In this document: positions 17,609-26,221 of the stretch, piece after piece
How positions within the stretch are numbered: the first letter of the stretch is position 1
Layout of the letters: each line of letters starts with the position of its first letter
NCBI RefSeq assembly: GCF_000250985.1
Contig: NW_013524648.1
Location: forward strand, 62,001-126,000
DNA from: Nematocida parisii ERTm1
Taxonomy: Eukaryota; Microsporidia
DNA: 64,000 bases
Direction: 5' to 3'
Notes under the pieces: model-generated
What the model was told of the DNA's origin: nothing
Databases searched by the model: none
The model's input: the letters and a program-made list of their open reading frames with translations, nothing else
Program-made: the position numbers and the translations under genes

Positions 17609-18328
17609 TTACAGCACAAACTCTTTAAGAAGAAGTTCTTGTACAGTTTCCTTTAAAATATCCACACCGAATGGAATACCATGTGCAATGTCTATAGGAG
17701 ATCGCACAGAAAGTGGCTCTATGTTGTGTAGATCGCACGCCTTAAGAATGGCTCTAGCAAGTGACTTAATTAGTGCAGACGTATCCACCTCTGAGAAAAT
17801 AATAGTCATTGTGTTGTGTGTTCCATTAATAGACTGTGTGATATAAAAGTGTTTCTGTCGGTGTGTGAACGTCTGCTTTCTAATAAGGGGAAGCTGGCAC
17901 AGTGTAATGTATATAAAAGATAAAGTGCCGCCTTCACTATTATATACCTCAGAAAGAAAAAGTGACAGCTGACTGACTGTTATAGGGCATGCTTTATTGC
18001 GCGGATCCACGTCAGGGATTTTTATTTCTGGTACCAAGTAGTAGTATTTTTCACTGTTTATTTCTTTTAGGGTTTTATTTATTCCATTTTCAACCATTTT
18101 AAAAACAAATAAGACTTTGGAAACTATATCTATTCCATGCTCTCTGTACATGTCTTCCACCTCTGGGGGAATGTAGACTATGATAGGGATCTCATTCTTT
18201 TTGGGAATTACTTCACTAGTAAGCATCTCTGGACCAGCGTATCCTCTCAACGTCTTGGATATTATAGAAAGTATAAGTATACATTTGAGCACCCGGAAGA
18301 AAGTTAACTTATGTATATTTGTTTTCAT
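17609..18328 (-). CDS. Secreted protein of unknown function
   Basis: The frame encodes 239 residues from ATG at 18328. Residues about 9-29 (FFRVLKCILILSIISKTLRG) form an N-terminal hydrophobic signal sequence, after which the protein is soluble. The mature part alternates strands and helices (IPIIVYIPPEVEDMY, LSFIYITLCQL, MTIIFSEV). The order faintly recalls a metalloprotease-like alpha/beta fold, but the HExxH zinc motif is absent, so I assign no activity. It is likely delivered to the secretory pathway, and in this parasite lineage possibly to the spore surface or host cell. It stands alone between two gene-poor spacers. Confidence 0.7.
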   Translation of the reverse strand: MKTNIHKLTFFRVLKCILILSIISKTLRGYAGPEMLTSEVIPKKNEIPIIVYIPPEVEDMYREHGIDIVSKVLFVFKMVENGINKTLKEINSEKYYYLVPEIKIPDVDPRNKACPITVSQLSLFLSEVYNSEGGTLSFIYITLCQLPLIRKQTFTHRQKHFYITQSINGTHNTMTIIFSEVDTSALIKSLARAILKACDLHNIEPLSVRSPIDIAHGIPFGVDILKETVQELLLKEFVL

Positions 18329-19006
18329 ATCTATAAATTTATTTATTTCAATATATAAACAGTATGATGAAACTTAATGTTTTAGACCAAATTAGACATG
18401 TCCTACAAGTAATGAATTATCAAATAAACAATAAGGTGGTAATTCATATGAAAATAGGCCAGTTTTAACATAACCCATGTTAAAAGATGGTTGTGCACTC
18501 CCGTGCTATCCAGTTTAATTCTTCGGTATGATTATATGATAGTAATAGCACATTTAGTGTGTGTATAGGTTATCAAAATGTTTAATATCTACTACATCGT
18601 AAAGGTGCCGAAACAAATGTATATGTGAACCATGCATCATTTATTAAAATATTATTTATGCCTTAAATATTTTTGTTTTATATTAAACTCTTCAGAAAAA
18701 ACTATGTACAGTGAAGACTTTTAAAGAAAAGTATACTCCAAAAATATAATTTTATTATAGTGAAAGTACATCTCAAACCATCAAGCACACAAGATAGCAA
18801 GAGCACCATATATACTACTAGACAAACAGAATGCTATGCGCATTCATGGTTAAGCACAATCTATACACCTCAAAGAAGTTATATAGTGCAGATAGTATAG
18901 CACGGCAGACTTAAATATTGAATAGAGTAGAAAATTCAGCTTTTATTGTAATGCTAGAATATGAGATTTATTTTAAAATAAAAGTGGGATAGTTGTATTG
19001 CGCAGA
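18329..19006. other. Intergenic region
   Basis: AT-rich spacer between two minus-strand genes. A CATAACCCATGTTAAAAG patch near 18471-18486 can form a weak stem. I find no supported gene or RNA. Confidence 0.45.
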
Positions 19007-20254
19007 TTAGTCGAATGTTCGCTGCTGTCTCTTTCGCTTATTTCTTTTATCCTGCTTTGTTACATCTGGCTGGGTTTTCTGCATGGCTATTCTAAGGTCA
19101 ATAAAGTCTTTTATGTACTTCCTTGCTATGTCCATTTGCATGGACATTTTTATGGCCTCAAAATCTTTTCTTTCCTTCATTTTTTCAATAGTTTTAGTGA
19201 TCATCCCGTATAGCCTGGCATCGTCTTCCACAGTTCCCTGCTTGCTAATGAACTGCAGCTTGTCCTCTACTCGATCAGATTCTGGGTTACTAAAAGTTGG
19301 GCTGGAGATAGATACATCTGTGCTGGGGCTGCTTTCTGGTGTAGAACTAACCTCTACAGGCGGATTGTTTTTTGGAACATGTTCTGGTATAGAAGAAGAA
19401 TTAGCACGAATCTTGCCGCCAATAACAATAGGGACCACCTGCTTGGCCACAGGAATTGCACTACTAGAAGCAGTGGGCACATGTGCTCTGGTGTTCTTTG
19501 TGGGTTTCTCTGCAGATGCTCCCTTACTCGGTTTATTTGGAGTAAGAACAAGGCGCAGATTCTTCTCGTCTGAAATCCCAGAAGGCGCGCCTTTCTTATC
19601 ACTCGTCTTATTAGAAGACATTACAGAGGATTTAAGAGTGTTCTTCATATTGGTATTTGAATCTTCTGCTACTGCAGAACATTTACTTGGCGGAATGCGA
19701 TCTTTCTTTTGCACGGAAGGCTTTCCTTTTTCTAATGGCTTCTGCACAAAGAGTGAATTTATATATTTGGTCAGCACACAATCAGTATCATCCTCCGCGG
19801 GTTTTTTATCATTCTTCTGTTCCCGTTTCTCATCACACTCTCTGTCACAGCTAGAAGAAGAGAAAGACGGGCTTGATGAAGAACTTGAGGACGAGCTGGA
19901 AGAAGAACTTGATGATGAAGAACTAGAAGATACCATCTTCTCAAGCTTTTCCAAATATTCCTGGGTTTTTATCTCATTCTGTTGCTTTCTCTCTTTTCTG
20001 GCTTCCTCTTGAGTATTCGCTATTTTTAAAAGAGATCCAATCCCTTCCTTTATTTCTTCTATTTCTTTGTCCTTTCTTTCAGTGCTTTGTATAAGAAGGT
20101 TCCTGTCTATGCTGTTACTTTCTATTTCACTCAATTTTTTAAGCAAATCTGCTACAGTTGGAGAATTTTCTTTCTTCTCTGGAAGAGTTTTTATTTCTAA
20201 CGATCTTTTCAGAAGAAGGAAAGATTGCGTAAATTTCTCTTTTACTGTTCTCAT
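19007..20254 (-). CDS. Low-complexity protein with coiled coil and poly-Ser tract
   Basis: The frame encodes 415 residues from ATG at 20254; a 3-residue extension would need GTG. Residues about 30-105 are a Lys/Glu-rich coiled coil. An uninterrupted run of about 20 serines follows near residues 108-128. The middle (about 135-320) is Ser/Pro/Lys-rich and disordered, and the end is basic (NKRKRQQR near the C-terminus), a plausible nuclear signal. A helical patch rich in Met and Lys (MKERKDFEAIKMSMQMDIA) precedes the end. I recognise no family. The 309-residue antisense frame is its shadow; the Ser codons are mixed, so the run is selected or expanded at protein level. Confidence 0.65.
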   Translation of the reverse strand: MRTVKEKFTQSFLLLKRSLEIKTLPEKKENSPTVADLLKKLSEIESNSIDRNLLIQSTERKDKEIEEIKEGIGSLLKIANTQEEARKERKQQNEIKTQEYLEKLEKMVSSSSSSSSSSSSSSSSSSSSPSFSSSSCDRECDEKREQKNDKKPAEDDTDCVLTKYINSLFVQKPLEKGKPSVQKKDRIPPSKCSAVAEDSNTNMKNTLKSSVMSSNKTSDKKGAPSGISDEKNLRLVLTPNKPSKGASAEKPTKNTRAHVPTASSSAIPVAKQVVPIVIGGKIRANSSSIPEHVPKNNPPVEVSSTPESSPSTDVSISSPTFSNPESDRVEDKLQFISKQGTVEDDARLYGMITKTIEKMKERKDFEAIKMSMQMDIARKYIKDFIDLRIAMQKTQPDVTKQDKRNKRKRQQRTFD

Positions 20255-20647
20255 TGAAAACACAAAGAAGTATTAATTTAACCTTTACAATTTGTAATTG
20301 TGAAACATTGTTTTATAACAATATAAAAGCTAAAAGGCCTAGTAGTTCTGAAAATGAAACTGCATACAAACAGATTAAATAACCTTATTAATAATTTTTG
20401 GTCATTTCAAATTTAAAGTCACTTAGTAAGCATAATCTGCACATTTACTGCCCAGTAATAATAATATAAAAAGAGAACAAATAAAAATATGCAGCAGTCT
20501 GTTTTAATAAACAAATTACTAGTTGTGTGCTTCTTACACGAACCCACTGCATATTTAAGATATAGTTAGAACAAAAGCCTTTATTTGTCTATTAATGAAT
20601 GATCAATCAAGTAAGAACTGTTCCAAGCAAGCTTCTTTCCAGTTCAT
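20255..20647. other. Intergenic region
   Basis: AT-rich spacer containing the presumed promoter of the minus-strand poly-Ser gene. No gene or repeat is seen. Confidence 0.5.
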
Positions 20648-21409
20648 CTAAAAGCTTTCATCTTTTTTGCTGCTTTTCTTCTCGGAGTTAACATCTTCTT
20701 TCTCATGTGTTTCCTTTGCTTCTACGCCAGAGTCAGAAGACTTTTTGGCATCCTTAACATCCTTCTTCTCAGACTCAACATCCTTAACATCCTTCTTCTC
20801 AGACTCAACATCCTTGGCCTCCTTCTTCTCAGACTCAACATCCTTAACATCCTTCTTCTCAGATTCAACATCCTTAACATCCTTCTTCTCAGATTCAACA
20901 TCCTTAACATCCTTCTTCTCAGAAACTGGGTCTTTCTTGGCGCCCTCGGCGGTCTTTCGTCCCTTTTCAACCGCATTAAAGAAATCTTCTGCCTCTTCCA
21001 AAGTAGAGAATCTAGCCAGGTACTTCTGTGCTCGGTCTAAACCATCTCCACAGTCGTCTCCAAATGTAGTCCATATCCAAGAGTGCTCTGCCAGTGGATA
21101 CTTTGAAAGAACAGTTGCTGCCTCAATGTAGTGATTGCACCCAAGCTTGAATACTTTCTCTCTAATCTGAGTGATTCTGTACTTCTTGCTAGTTGGCTCA
21201 AGAGAAACACGCAGCTTTCCCTTTCCACGCCCAACCCAGGACTTGGTTTCCAGCTGGAACCTGTAAAGAATCGCAGAGGCAGAGAAAATAATCTCGTCTT
21301 TCTCTGACAGCTTTGTGTACTCTTCCCTTCTTTTTCGGATTTGCTCTTCTTCTGTTTCGAGAGTATGATCTTCCGCGGTGTTTTCTTCTTTGCGCTCTTT
21401 TACTTCCAT
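20648..21409 (-). CDS. YRB1: Ran-binding protein 1 (RanBP1/Yrb1)
   Basis: The 253-residue product starts at ATG 21409; a longer open frame runs through the tRNA-Ala gene and is not real. Residues about 38-150 form a Ran-binding PH-like domain with the expected landmarks: AILYRFQLETKSWVGRGKG (about 46-64), KYRITQIREKVFKLGCNH, a Trp-Ile-Trp strand and the LARFSTLEEAEDFF end. It binds RanGTP, promotes GTP hydrolysis with RanGAP and releases export complexes in the cytoplasm. The C-terminal tail (161-220) is six copies of a 10-residue Lys/Asp/Glu repeat of the type VESEKKDVKD, encoded by 30-bp units. That tail is not found in ordinary Yrb1. Confidence 0.93.
   Translation of the reverse strand: MEVKERKEENTAEDHTLETEEEQIRKRREEYTKLSEKDEIIFSASAILYRFQLETKSWVGRGKGKLRVSLEPTSKKYRITQIREKVFKLGCNHYIEAATVLSKYPLAEHSWIWTTFGDDCGDGLDRAQKYLARFSTLEEAEDFFNAVEKGRKTAEGAKKDPVSEKKDVKDVESEKKDVKDVESEKKDVKDVESEKKEAKDVESEKKDVKDVESEKKDVKDAKKSSDSGVEAKETHEKEDVNSEKKSSKKDESF
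20752..20931 (-). repeat. 30-bp tandem repeat inside RanBP1
   Basis: About six near-identical 30-bp units, each encoding ten residues of the VESEKKDVKD type. Unit-to-unit differences are few, which implies recent expansion or homogenisation. Confidence 0.85.
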
Positions 21410-21444
21410 ATTATACAGGGATGAGGTGCAAAAAAAAGTAAAAA

Positions 21445-21516
21445 TGGAGAACGAGGGGATCGAACCCCCGACCTTCCGCATGCAAAGCGGACACTCTACC
21501 ACTGAGCTAGTCCCCC
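21445..21516 (-). tRNA. tRNA-Ala (TGC)
   Basis: A complete 72-nt cloverleaf on the minus strand: 5' end at 21516, discriminator A at 21445. The anticodon loop is TTTGCAT with anticodon TGC. The acceptor stem contains the alanine identity pair G3-U70. The T-loop is TTCGATC. It lies between RanBP1 (start 21409, 35 bp away) and the divergent TFIIE gene. Confidence 0.96.
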
Positions 21517-21631
21517 GACACATATTATGCACAGATGCTCTCCGTGTCCCCGTATCTTGTTTGGGTTGCCTGCTCTGCTTCTACCGTCTTTGTCTCTGTG
21601 GAATATATGCAAAGTTTTTTGTATCTCTTCT

Positions 21632-22564
21632 ATGTCATCTGCGAACAGCCCAATGGAAGAGCTGATCAAGCGAATAACAAGAATGTTCTATGAGCCGCAC
21701 CACGTGGTCATAATGGACATAATGCTGAACCACATGGTACTCTCTGAAGACGACCTGGCAGACAAGATGAAGCTTCTTCCAAGGGAGTTTAACCGGCTGG
21801 CAGTAAAACTGAAGGACGACAAGATCCTCTCCTCTGTCACCACAAACGATATAAAGCCAGATGGCATGCAGACAACAAAGACTACATTCTCTTTAAACTT
21901 TGCACAGATCATTAATATTGTGAAGTACAAGATATTTGTCATGACAAAACAGCTTGAGACTAAAATGCGTGATAAAGAAACAAAAATCATGTATCACTGC
22001 GAGAAGTGCGACATATCCCACTCTCTTCTGGACGTGCAGTCTCTTCTGGACAGCACCACATTTACATTCAGGTGCAGCGACTGTGGAAGCGAGCTGAAAG
22101 AGAAGAAGGAAAGTTCTGAAAATGAGAAGACGCTTGCTTCAGATATATTCAAAAAGCTAATGGAAGAAGTAAATTGCATTATTATTCTGCTAAAGGAAAT
22201 AGAAAGCCTTGGAATAGAATCTGCGCCAAGAAAGTCCTCTGCTATGCAAGAGGATGCAGACGCGCCCGAAGAGCAGGGCAGAGAGTACTCCACTAATAAA
22301 TTACTATTTGCAGAGGAGGAGACTGAAGAAAAAATAAGCATACCAGAAATAGAAATTGAAAGCGAAAAAGAAGCAGCAGTTATTTCAAATGAGAAGGAAG
22401 AAGGAGCAAATGACCCAACTAGCAAGAATTCTGAAATAGGCATGGAAACAGTTGAGGTAGAAGGAGTGCCTAAGCTGTACAAAGACATAACAGAAGAAGA
22501 CAAGGAGAGAATGAGTGAAAGTGAGTACGAAAGGTACTTTGAGATATACGAAAAGAATAATTAG
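21632..22564 (+). CDS. TFA1: Transcription factor IIE alpha subunit
   Basis: The frame encodes 310 residues from ATG 21632; a second ATG at 21653 is equally possible. The first 95 residues form the TFIIE winged helix (LIKRITRMFYEPHHVVIMDI, then LSEDDLADKMKLLPREFNRL). A zinc ribbon follows with Cys pairs at 123/126 (YHCEKC) and 148/151 (FRCSDC). The C-terminal 130 residues are acidic, typical of the region that recruits TFIIH. TFIIE-alpha joins the Pol II pre-initiation complex and promotes promoter opening and CTD phosphorylation. The protein is shorter than yeast Tfa1 (482 residues). Confidence 0.93.
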   Translation: MSSANSPMEELIKRITRMFYEPHHVVIMDIMLNHMVLSEDDLADKMKLLPREFNRLAVKLKDDKILSSVTTNDIKPDGMQTTKTTFSLNFAQIINIVKYKIFVMTKQLETKMRDKETKIMYHCEKCDISHSLLDVQSLLDSTTFTFRCSDCGSELKEKKESSENEKTLASDIFKKLMEEVNCIIILLKEIESLGIESAPRKSSAMQEDADAPEEQGREYSTNKLLFAEEETEEKISIPEIEIESEKEAAVISNEKEEGANDPTSKNSEIGMETVEVEGVPKLYKDITEEDKERMSESEYERYFEIYEKNN

Positions 22565-23075
22565 ACTTAAATCTACAAATGTTCGTGCAGTATTTCGGGT
22601 TATATGTATTTAAACATAATTTTAGTAATGAATATGCAATAAGAAATAATTATTTGTCTATGTAATGCATTCTGTCTTACTTAAAAAAATTATTCTGTGC
22701 AAGTCTCTTCATCCTCTTATTGTCTTATCTGCAGGGATAGAAATAAAAATTATTTAAGATATTTATTTAGAAGTTATGACATGCACTGTGTGCGCTTTTC
22801 GAAAGGTTTCAGATCAGTAAATATTGTAGACTTGTGATTGACAGCTTTTATTTTTACTTTATGTCACATTCCTCATATATAATCTTAAAATATAGATGTT
22901 GTATGTGCAGTAAGAATATATTTATACATAGATGACTATTTAAGAGAGAGACGGATTAAATTGGTCTTTTCTAATAACTCCATAAAAATAGTTACTGAGT
23001 TTCCTTTTTGAGTAAGCCAGTAGTAATTATACCAGACACAAATAAAGCAAAAATTATTTTGTGCCCCAGTAGATA
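22565..23075. other. Intergenic region with TTCGGGTTAT motif
   Basis: The motif lies at 22594-22603, just after TFIIE. A TGACAGCTTTT word near 22838 is also present in the 96-bp hairpin element, but the rest is not. Otherwise AT-rich and empty. Confidence 0.45.
23064..23067 (+). promoter_or_regulatory. C-run upstream of RtcB start
   Basis: CCCC lies 8 bp before the ATG at 23076. Short C-rich or G-rich motifs just before start codons are a known feature of microsporidian promoters, and this one supports the chosen start. Confidence 0.4.
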
Positions 23076-24683
23076 ATGAAAGACTTTTTAAACGATTTGA
23101 AGGCTTCTATTGCAGAAAGCAAAAAAAATGGCATGCTAAAGGACATACAGATTAACCAGACTGGGGATCATTTGACGATATTACAAAGCACTCTTAATAC
23201 AACAGCCGGGATGTTCTACTCGCCATCTGAGTACTATCATATCTTAACTGACGGAGATTCTGGCGACACTCTGCTGGATCAGCTAGTTCAAATGCTTGAA
23301 AGGCCGTATCTCACAAGACTTATTGCACTTCCTGATGCGCATGCAGGAAAAGAGTTTCCTGTGGGGATTTCCTGCTCATTTGACCCGACACATCCAGAGT
23401 GCAGGGTTGTGCCAGAAATGATAGGATTTGACATAAACTGCGGGGTCAGGTTGTGGGCCACAAACATCAAAAAAAGCGAGTTTCTTCCTTTTAGAGAGGC
23501 TTTTATGACTCGTGCATTTGAGCAGATAGGAATAATCGACAGGCCGTGCCCGCTTCCAAAAGAGATTGATGCAGATAAAATCCTTGAGCGAGGAATTCCC
23601 TATCTAATAGAGCTAGGAATGGCCACAGAACTGGATGCTATGTGCACTGAGTCACAAGGGTGTCTTCCTGTTAGTAATGTTAAAAAGCTGCTGGGACAAG
23701 CCCCGAGGGCAGCAGTAAAAAAACAGCTGGGGACGCTAGGAAATGGAAACCACTATGTTGAAATACAGGTAGTGAATGAAATATTTGATGATAAAATATG
23801 TAAGCAGCTGGGGCTAGAGCTTGATATGGTCTGTATATCTGTGCATACTGGCAGTCGGTCGGTTGGTGGCGGCGCAGTGTCAGACTTACTAAAGAAGTGC
23901 ATGAGATGTGAAAGTAAGTATGTGCATGATGAAAAGGTGGAAATACCAATTAATGATCCCATGGCAGAAAACTACTTTGAGATGGTAAATGCATGTAGTA
24001 ACTTTGCATTCTGTAACCGAGTCATGATAGGAAGAGAGGTAGAAGAAGCTCTAAAACAAACATTTGAACAAAGCATGGGAGATACCGAGGAGACAGAGGT
24101 TAAAGACACCCGGGGAGTGAGAAACATAAAAAGCGGCAGTAGCATCACAATGCGAGTAATAAGTGACTCTGCACATAATATTGTGCGATTAGAAGAAAGA
24201 GATGGCAAAAAAGTGCTTAGGATAAGAAAGGGGAGTACGCAGATTCTTCCATATGGGGACAAAGAAAGGAGCATTGCGAGAGATATTAATAAGACGTCTT
24301 TATACAATTCGGAGTCTAGTATGCCAGATGACTCTAACAAGTGCACAATATATCCTCATGTTGTATCTGTGGGGGGGTCCATGAGCACTGGTAGCTATGT
24401 GCTCTCAGCAGGAAAAAACGGGGAGTCTGTGGACTATGTTACCTGCCACGGGTCAGGCCGAATTTTGCGAAGGAAAGATGCTAATAAAGAAATTACACAA
24501 GAAGGACTGAAAAACGAACTAGAAAGTGCCGATGTATCCATGCGCGTTAAAAATATCAACAAAATAAGAGAAGAGTCTAGCAAAGCATACAAATGTATAA
24601 AGAAAGTGGTTGACTACTGCGAAGAGTCTGGGCTGTCAAATAAGGTGTGCAGACTGGCCCCAATAGGCGGAATAAAGGGATAG
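23076..24683 (+). CDS. RTCB: RNA-splicing ligase RtcB
   Basis: This 535-residue protein is RtcB, the 3'-phosphate/5'-OH RNA ligase that seals tRNA exons and, in animals, Xbp1 mRNA. The manganese and GMP-binding residues are in place: Cys122 (GFDINCGVRL), His226 (GNGNHYVEI), His257 (SVHTGSRS), His367 (SDSAHNIV), the RKGST motif (384-388) and the guanylylated histidine His458 (TCHGSGR). It is closest in wording to the animal/archaeal type and ends in APIGGIKG. An insertion near residues 335-358 and another around 400-425 are not in the usual core. Ordinary fungi seal tRNA with the unrelated Trl1, so its presence here is notable. Confidence 0.95.
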   Translation: MKDFLNDLKASIAESKKNGMLKDIQINQTGDHLTILQSTLNTTAGMFYSPSEYYHILTDGDSGDTLLDQLVQMLERPYLTRLIALPDAHAGKEFPVGISCSFDPTHPECRVVPEMIGFDINCGVRLWATNIKKSEFLPFREAFMTRAFEQIGIIDRPCPLPKEIDADKILERGIPYLIELGMATELDAMCTESQGCLPVSNVKKLLGQAPRAAVKKQLGTLGNGNHYVEIQVVNEIFDDKICKQLGLELDMVCISVHTGSRSVGGGAVSDLLKKCMRCESKYVHDEKVEIPINDPMAENYFEMVNACSNFAFCNRVMIGREVEEALKQTFEQSMGDTEETEVKDTRGVRNIKSGSSITMRVISDSAHNIVRLEERDGKKVLRIRKGSTQILPYGDKERSIARDINKTSLYNSESSMPDDSNKCTIYPHVVSVGGSMSTGSYVLSAGKNGESVDYVTCHGSGRILRRKDANKEITQEGLKNELESADVSMRVKNINKIREESSKAYKCIKKVVDYCEESGLSNKVCRLAPIGGIKG

Positions 24684-25372
24684 ATTGCCTCTTTACTATT
24701 ATAACAAGAAGTATCTGAAGTACATATATTCTGTTGGAAATAAATGTAATTTCTGGATACTTTTCAACAGAATATGAAATGGAGATATGTGTTTGTATGT
24801 GGTTAGATTCAAGACACTTTATTATTATGTTAGGCACATCCAGTCTGCATATATAATACAACATAATTCTAAGCAGGCTCATAAGTAGTTTGTTTATGCG
24901 GATAGACAGCAAAAATACACAGAAACAATTTTATATTTTTAAAAAGCCTTTACATTGTCTTATTTATTATGTGTACACTTTAATTATTCTGCTAATACAT
25001 AATGGACAGGAAATTGAACTTTTATAAGAAAAAATTAGGAGATAATAAAGGGGTAGAAATTTCTACAATTTGTACTCTTTATATGATATTCAGTGCGCAA
25101 TGCTTTCTGTTAACTGTATATAATTTGTAGAACGCTTTCCTTTGGCAATTGGATCGTTCAATAGGTAAAGATTAATCTGCATGCACTGCAAACTTTATAA
25201 ATAGACAATTGGCCGTTTTTGCGAATTTTATTGGCCAATAAGTCTTAGCAGGTTTCATTTCTATCATATTTATAGTGATGCCATCTGATTCGTGAGTTTG
25301 CTTATTCTTGGTTGGGGCATTTTAGCTAAAGTGATAGTCTTTTCTATAAATATACAGCTGTCAATAGAAAGT
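24684..25372. other. Intergenic region
   Basis: AT-rich spacer. It holds a possible 42-residue microprotein (25002-25130, listed separately). A 111-residue minus-strand frame at 24577-24912 runs into RtcB and is rejected. Confidence 0.4.
25002..25130 (+). CDS. Possible tail-anchored microprotein (42 aa)
   Basis: An ATG frame encodes a basic N-terminus (MDRKLNFYKKKLGDNKG) followed by a hydrophobic stretch (ISTICTLYMIFSAQCFLLTV) and three terminal residues. The layout, basic cytosolic head plus C-terminal helix, resembles small translocon or oligosaccharyltransferase subunits, but no family match can be made by eye. It may be a chance frame. Confidence 0.25.
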   Translation: MDRKLNFYKKKLGDNKGVEISTICTLYMIFSAQCFLLTVYNL

Positions 25373-25870
25373 ATGAATAAGTTCTTAATAGCAGTAATAG
25401 TAATAATAGCATATATAACTAGCACTAGATCCACGAAAGAAAAAGAAGAAAACGACAAAGATAAGAAAGAAAACGGCGAAAATAGCACTAGTGATAAGCC
25501 AAATAGCTTTCTAGGCCCGTTTTTCTCAAAGGCCATCGGTGCGGGAGAGAGAATTGCTGGGGCAACACCCGCAGGAATAGCTTTAAAAGAAGCACAGGGT
25601 CTAGTAGAGAATGATGAAGATAAAAATGGAGATGAAGATGGAGAAAAAGAAGAGAAAGAAGGAAACAAAAAAACTACAGATAGCAAAAAACCCGAAAATA
25701 ATGATGAAGAAGCAGCCATAAATGCAAAAGAGGAAGAAGGAGGCAAAAAATCTAAAGACACAAAGCCAAATAGTAAATCAAGAAAGAGAAGCAAGAAATC
25801 CAAAAAAGGCGATAATAAAGCTGAAGAAGGTAATCCATCGGGTAAATCAAAGAAATCCTCCAAAAAGTAG
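25373..25870 (+). CDS. Secreted Lys/Glu-rich low-complexity protein
   Basis: The frame encodes 165 residues from ATG 25373; the longer frame from 25292 begins at a non-ATG codon and would bury the signal peptide. Residues 1-20 (MNKFLIAVIVIIAYITSTRS) are a clear signal peptide. The remainder is highly charged, with one apolar patch (FLGPFFSKAIGAGERIAG, about 47-64) and a basic C-terminus of KS/KK repeats. No cysteines are present. Secreted lysine-rich proteins of microsporidia include polar tube and spore wall components, but the lack of Cys argues against PTP2. The antisense 197-residue Ser/Leu-rich frame is a shadow. Confidence 0.65.
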   Translation: MNKFLIAVIVIIAYITSTRSTKEKEENDKDKKENGENSTSDKPNSFLGPFFSKAIGAGERIAGATPAGIALKEAQGLVENDEDKNGDEDGEKEEKEGNKKTTDSKKPENNDEEAAINAKEEEGGKKSKDTKPNSKSRKRSKKSKKGDNKAEEGNPSGKSKKSSKK

Positions 25871-26221
25871 TATATTCTCCCTGGTTCATAAGAATAAATA
25901 GTTTATTTATTATATTTCATTCTATAAATAATAGCCAATTGGAAGTATTTTAATAGTAGCCGCCTGCAGTCCTATTTGGCCAGTATTCTCTGCTTTAAAA
26001 TACAACCGGAAATACAATTAATTGATTTCTTTAAACCACGAACTTCGAAATTCAAATGTTTATAAAAGTAGAGTGCTTGCGCTGTAAATAACTTCTTTTT
26101 TTAAGTAATTTCTGTCTGGGTTTTTCGCTATTGTTATACAGTGCTAGAATATTCTGTGCTTATTTACACACTGAGATTTTTTCGAACATCTCATTTCTAG
26201 TGTGCATTTCTGGTGTGGGAG
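25871..26221. other. Intergenic region
   Basis: Convergent spacer, AT-rich, with no gene or repeat seen. Confidence 0.5.

Noticed and set aside
17609-18328. A secreted metalloprotease reading for the 239-residue protein
   Set aside because: The HExxH zinc motif is absent, so only a vague fold resemblance remains.
19083-20012. A 309-residue plus-strand frame
   Set aside because: Antisense to the poly-Ser protein; it contains an artificial Glu/Leu/Asp tract from the complement of Ser codons.
21410-21532. An N-terminal extension of RanBP1 through the tRNA-Ala gene
   Set aside because: The extension would translate a complete tRNA; ATG 21409 gives a normal RanBP1 start.
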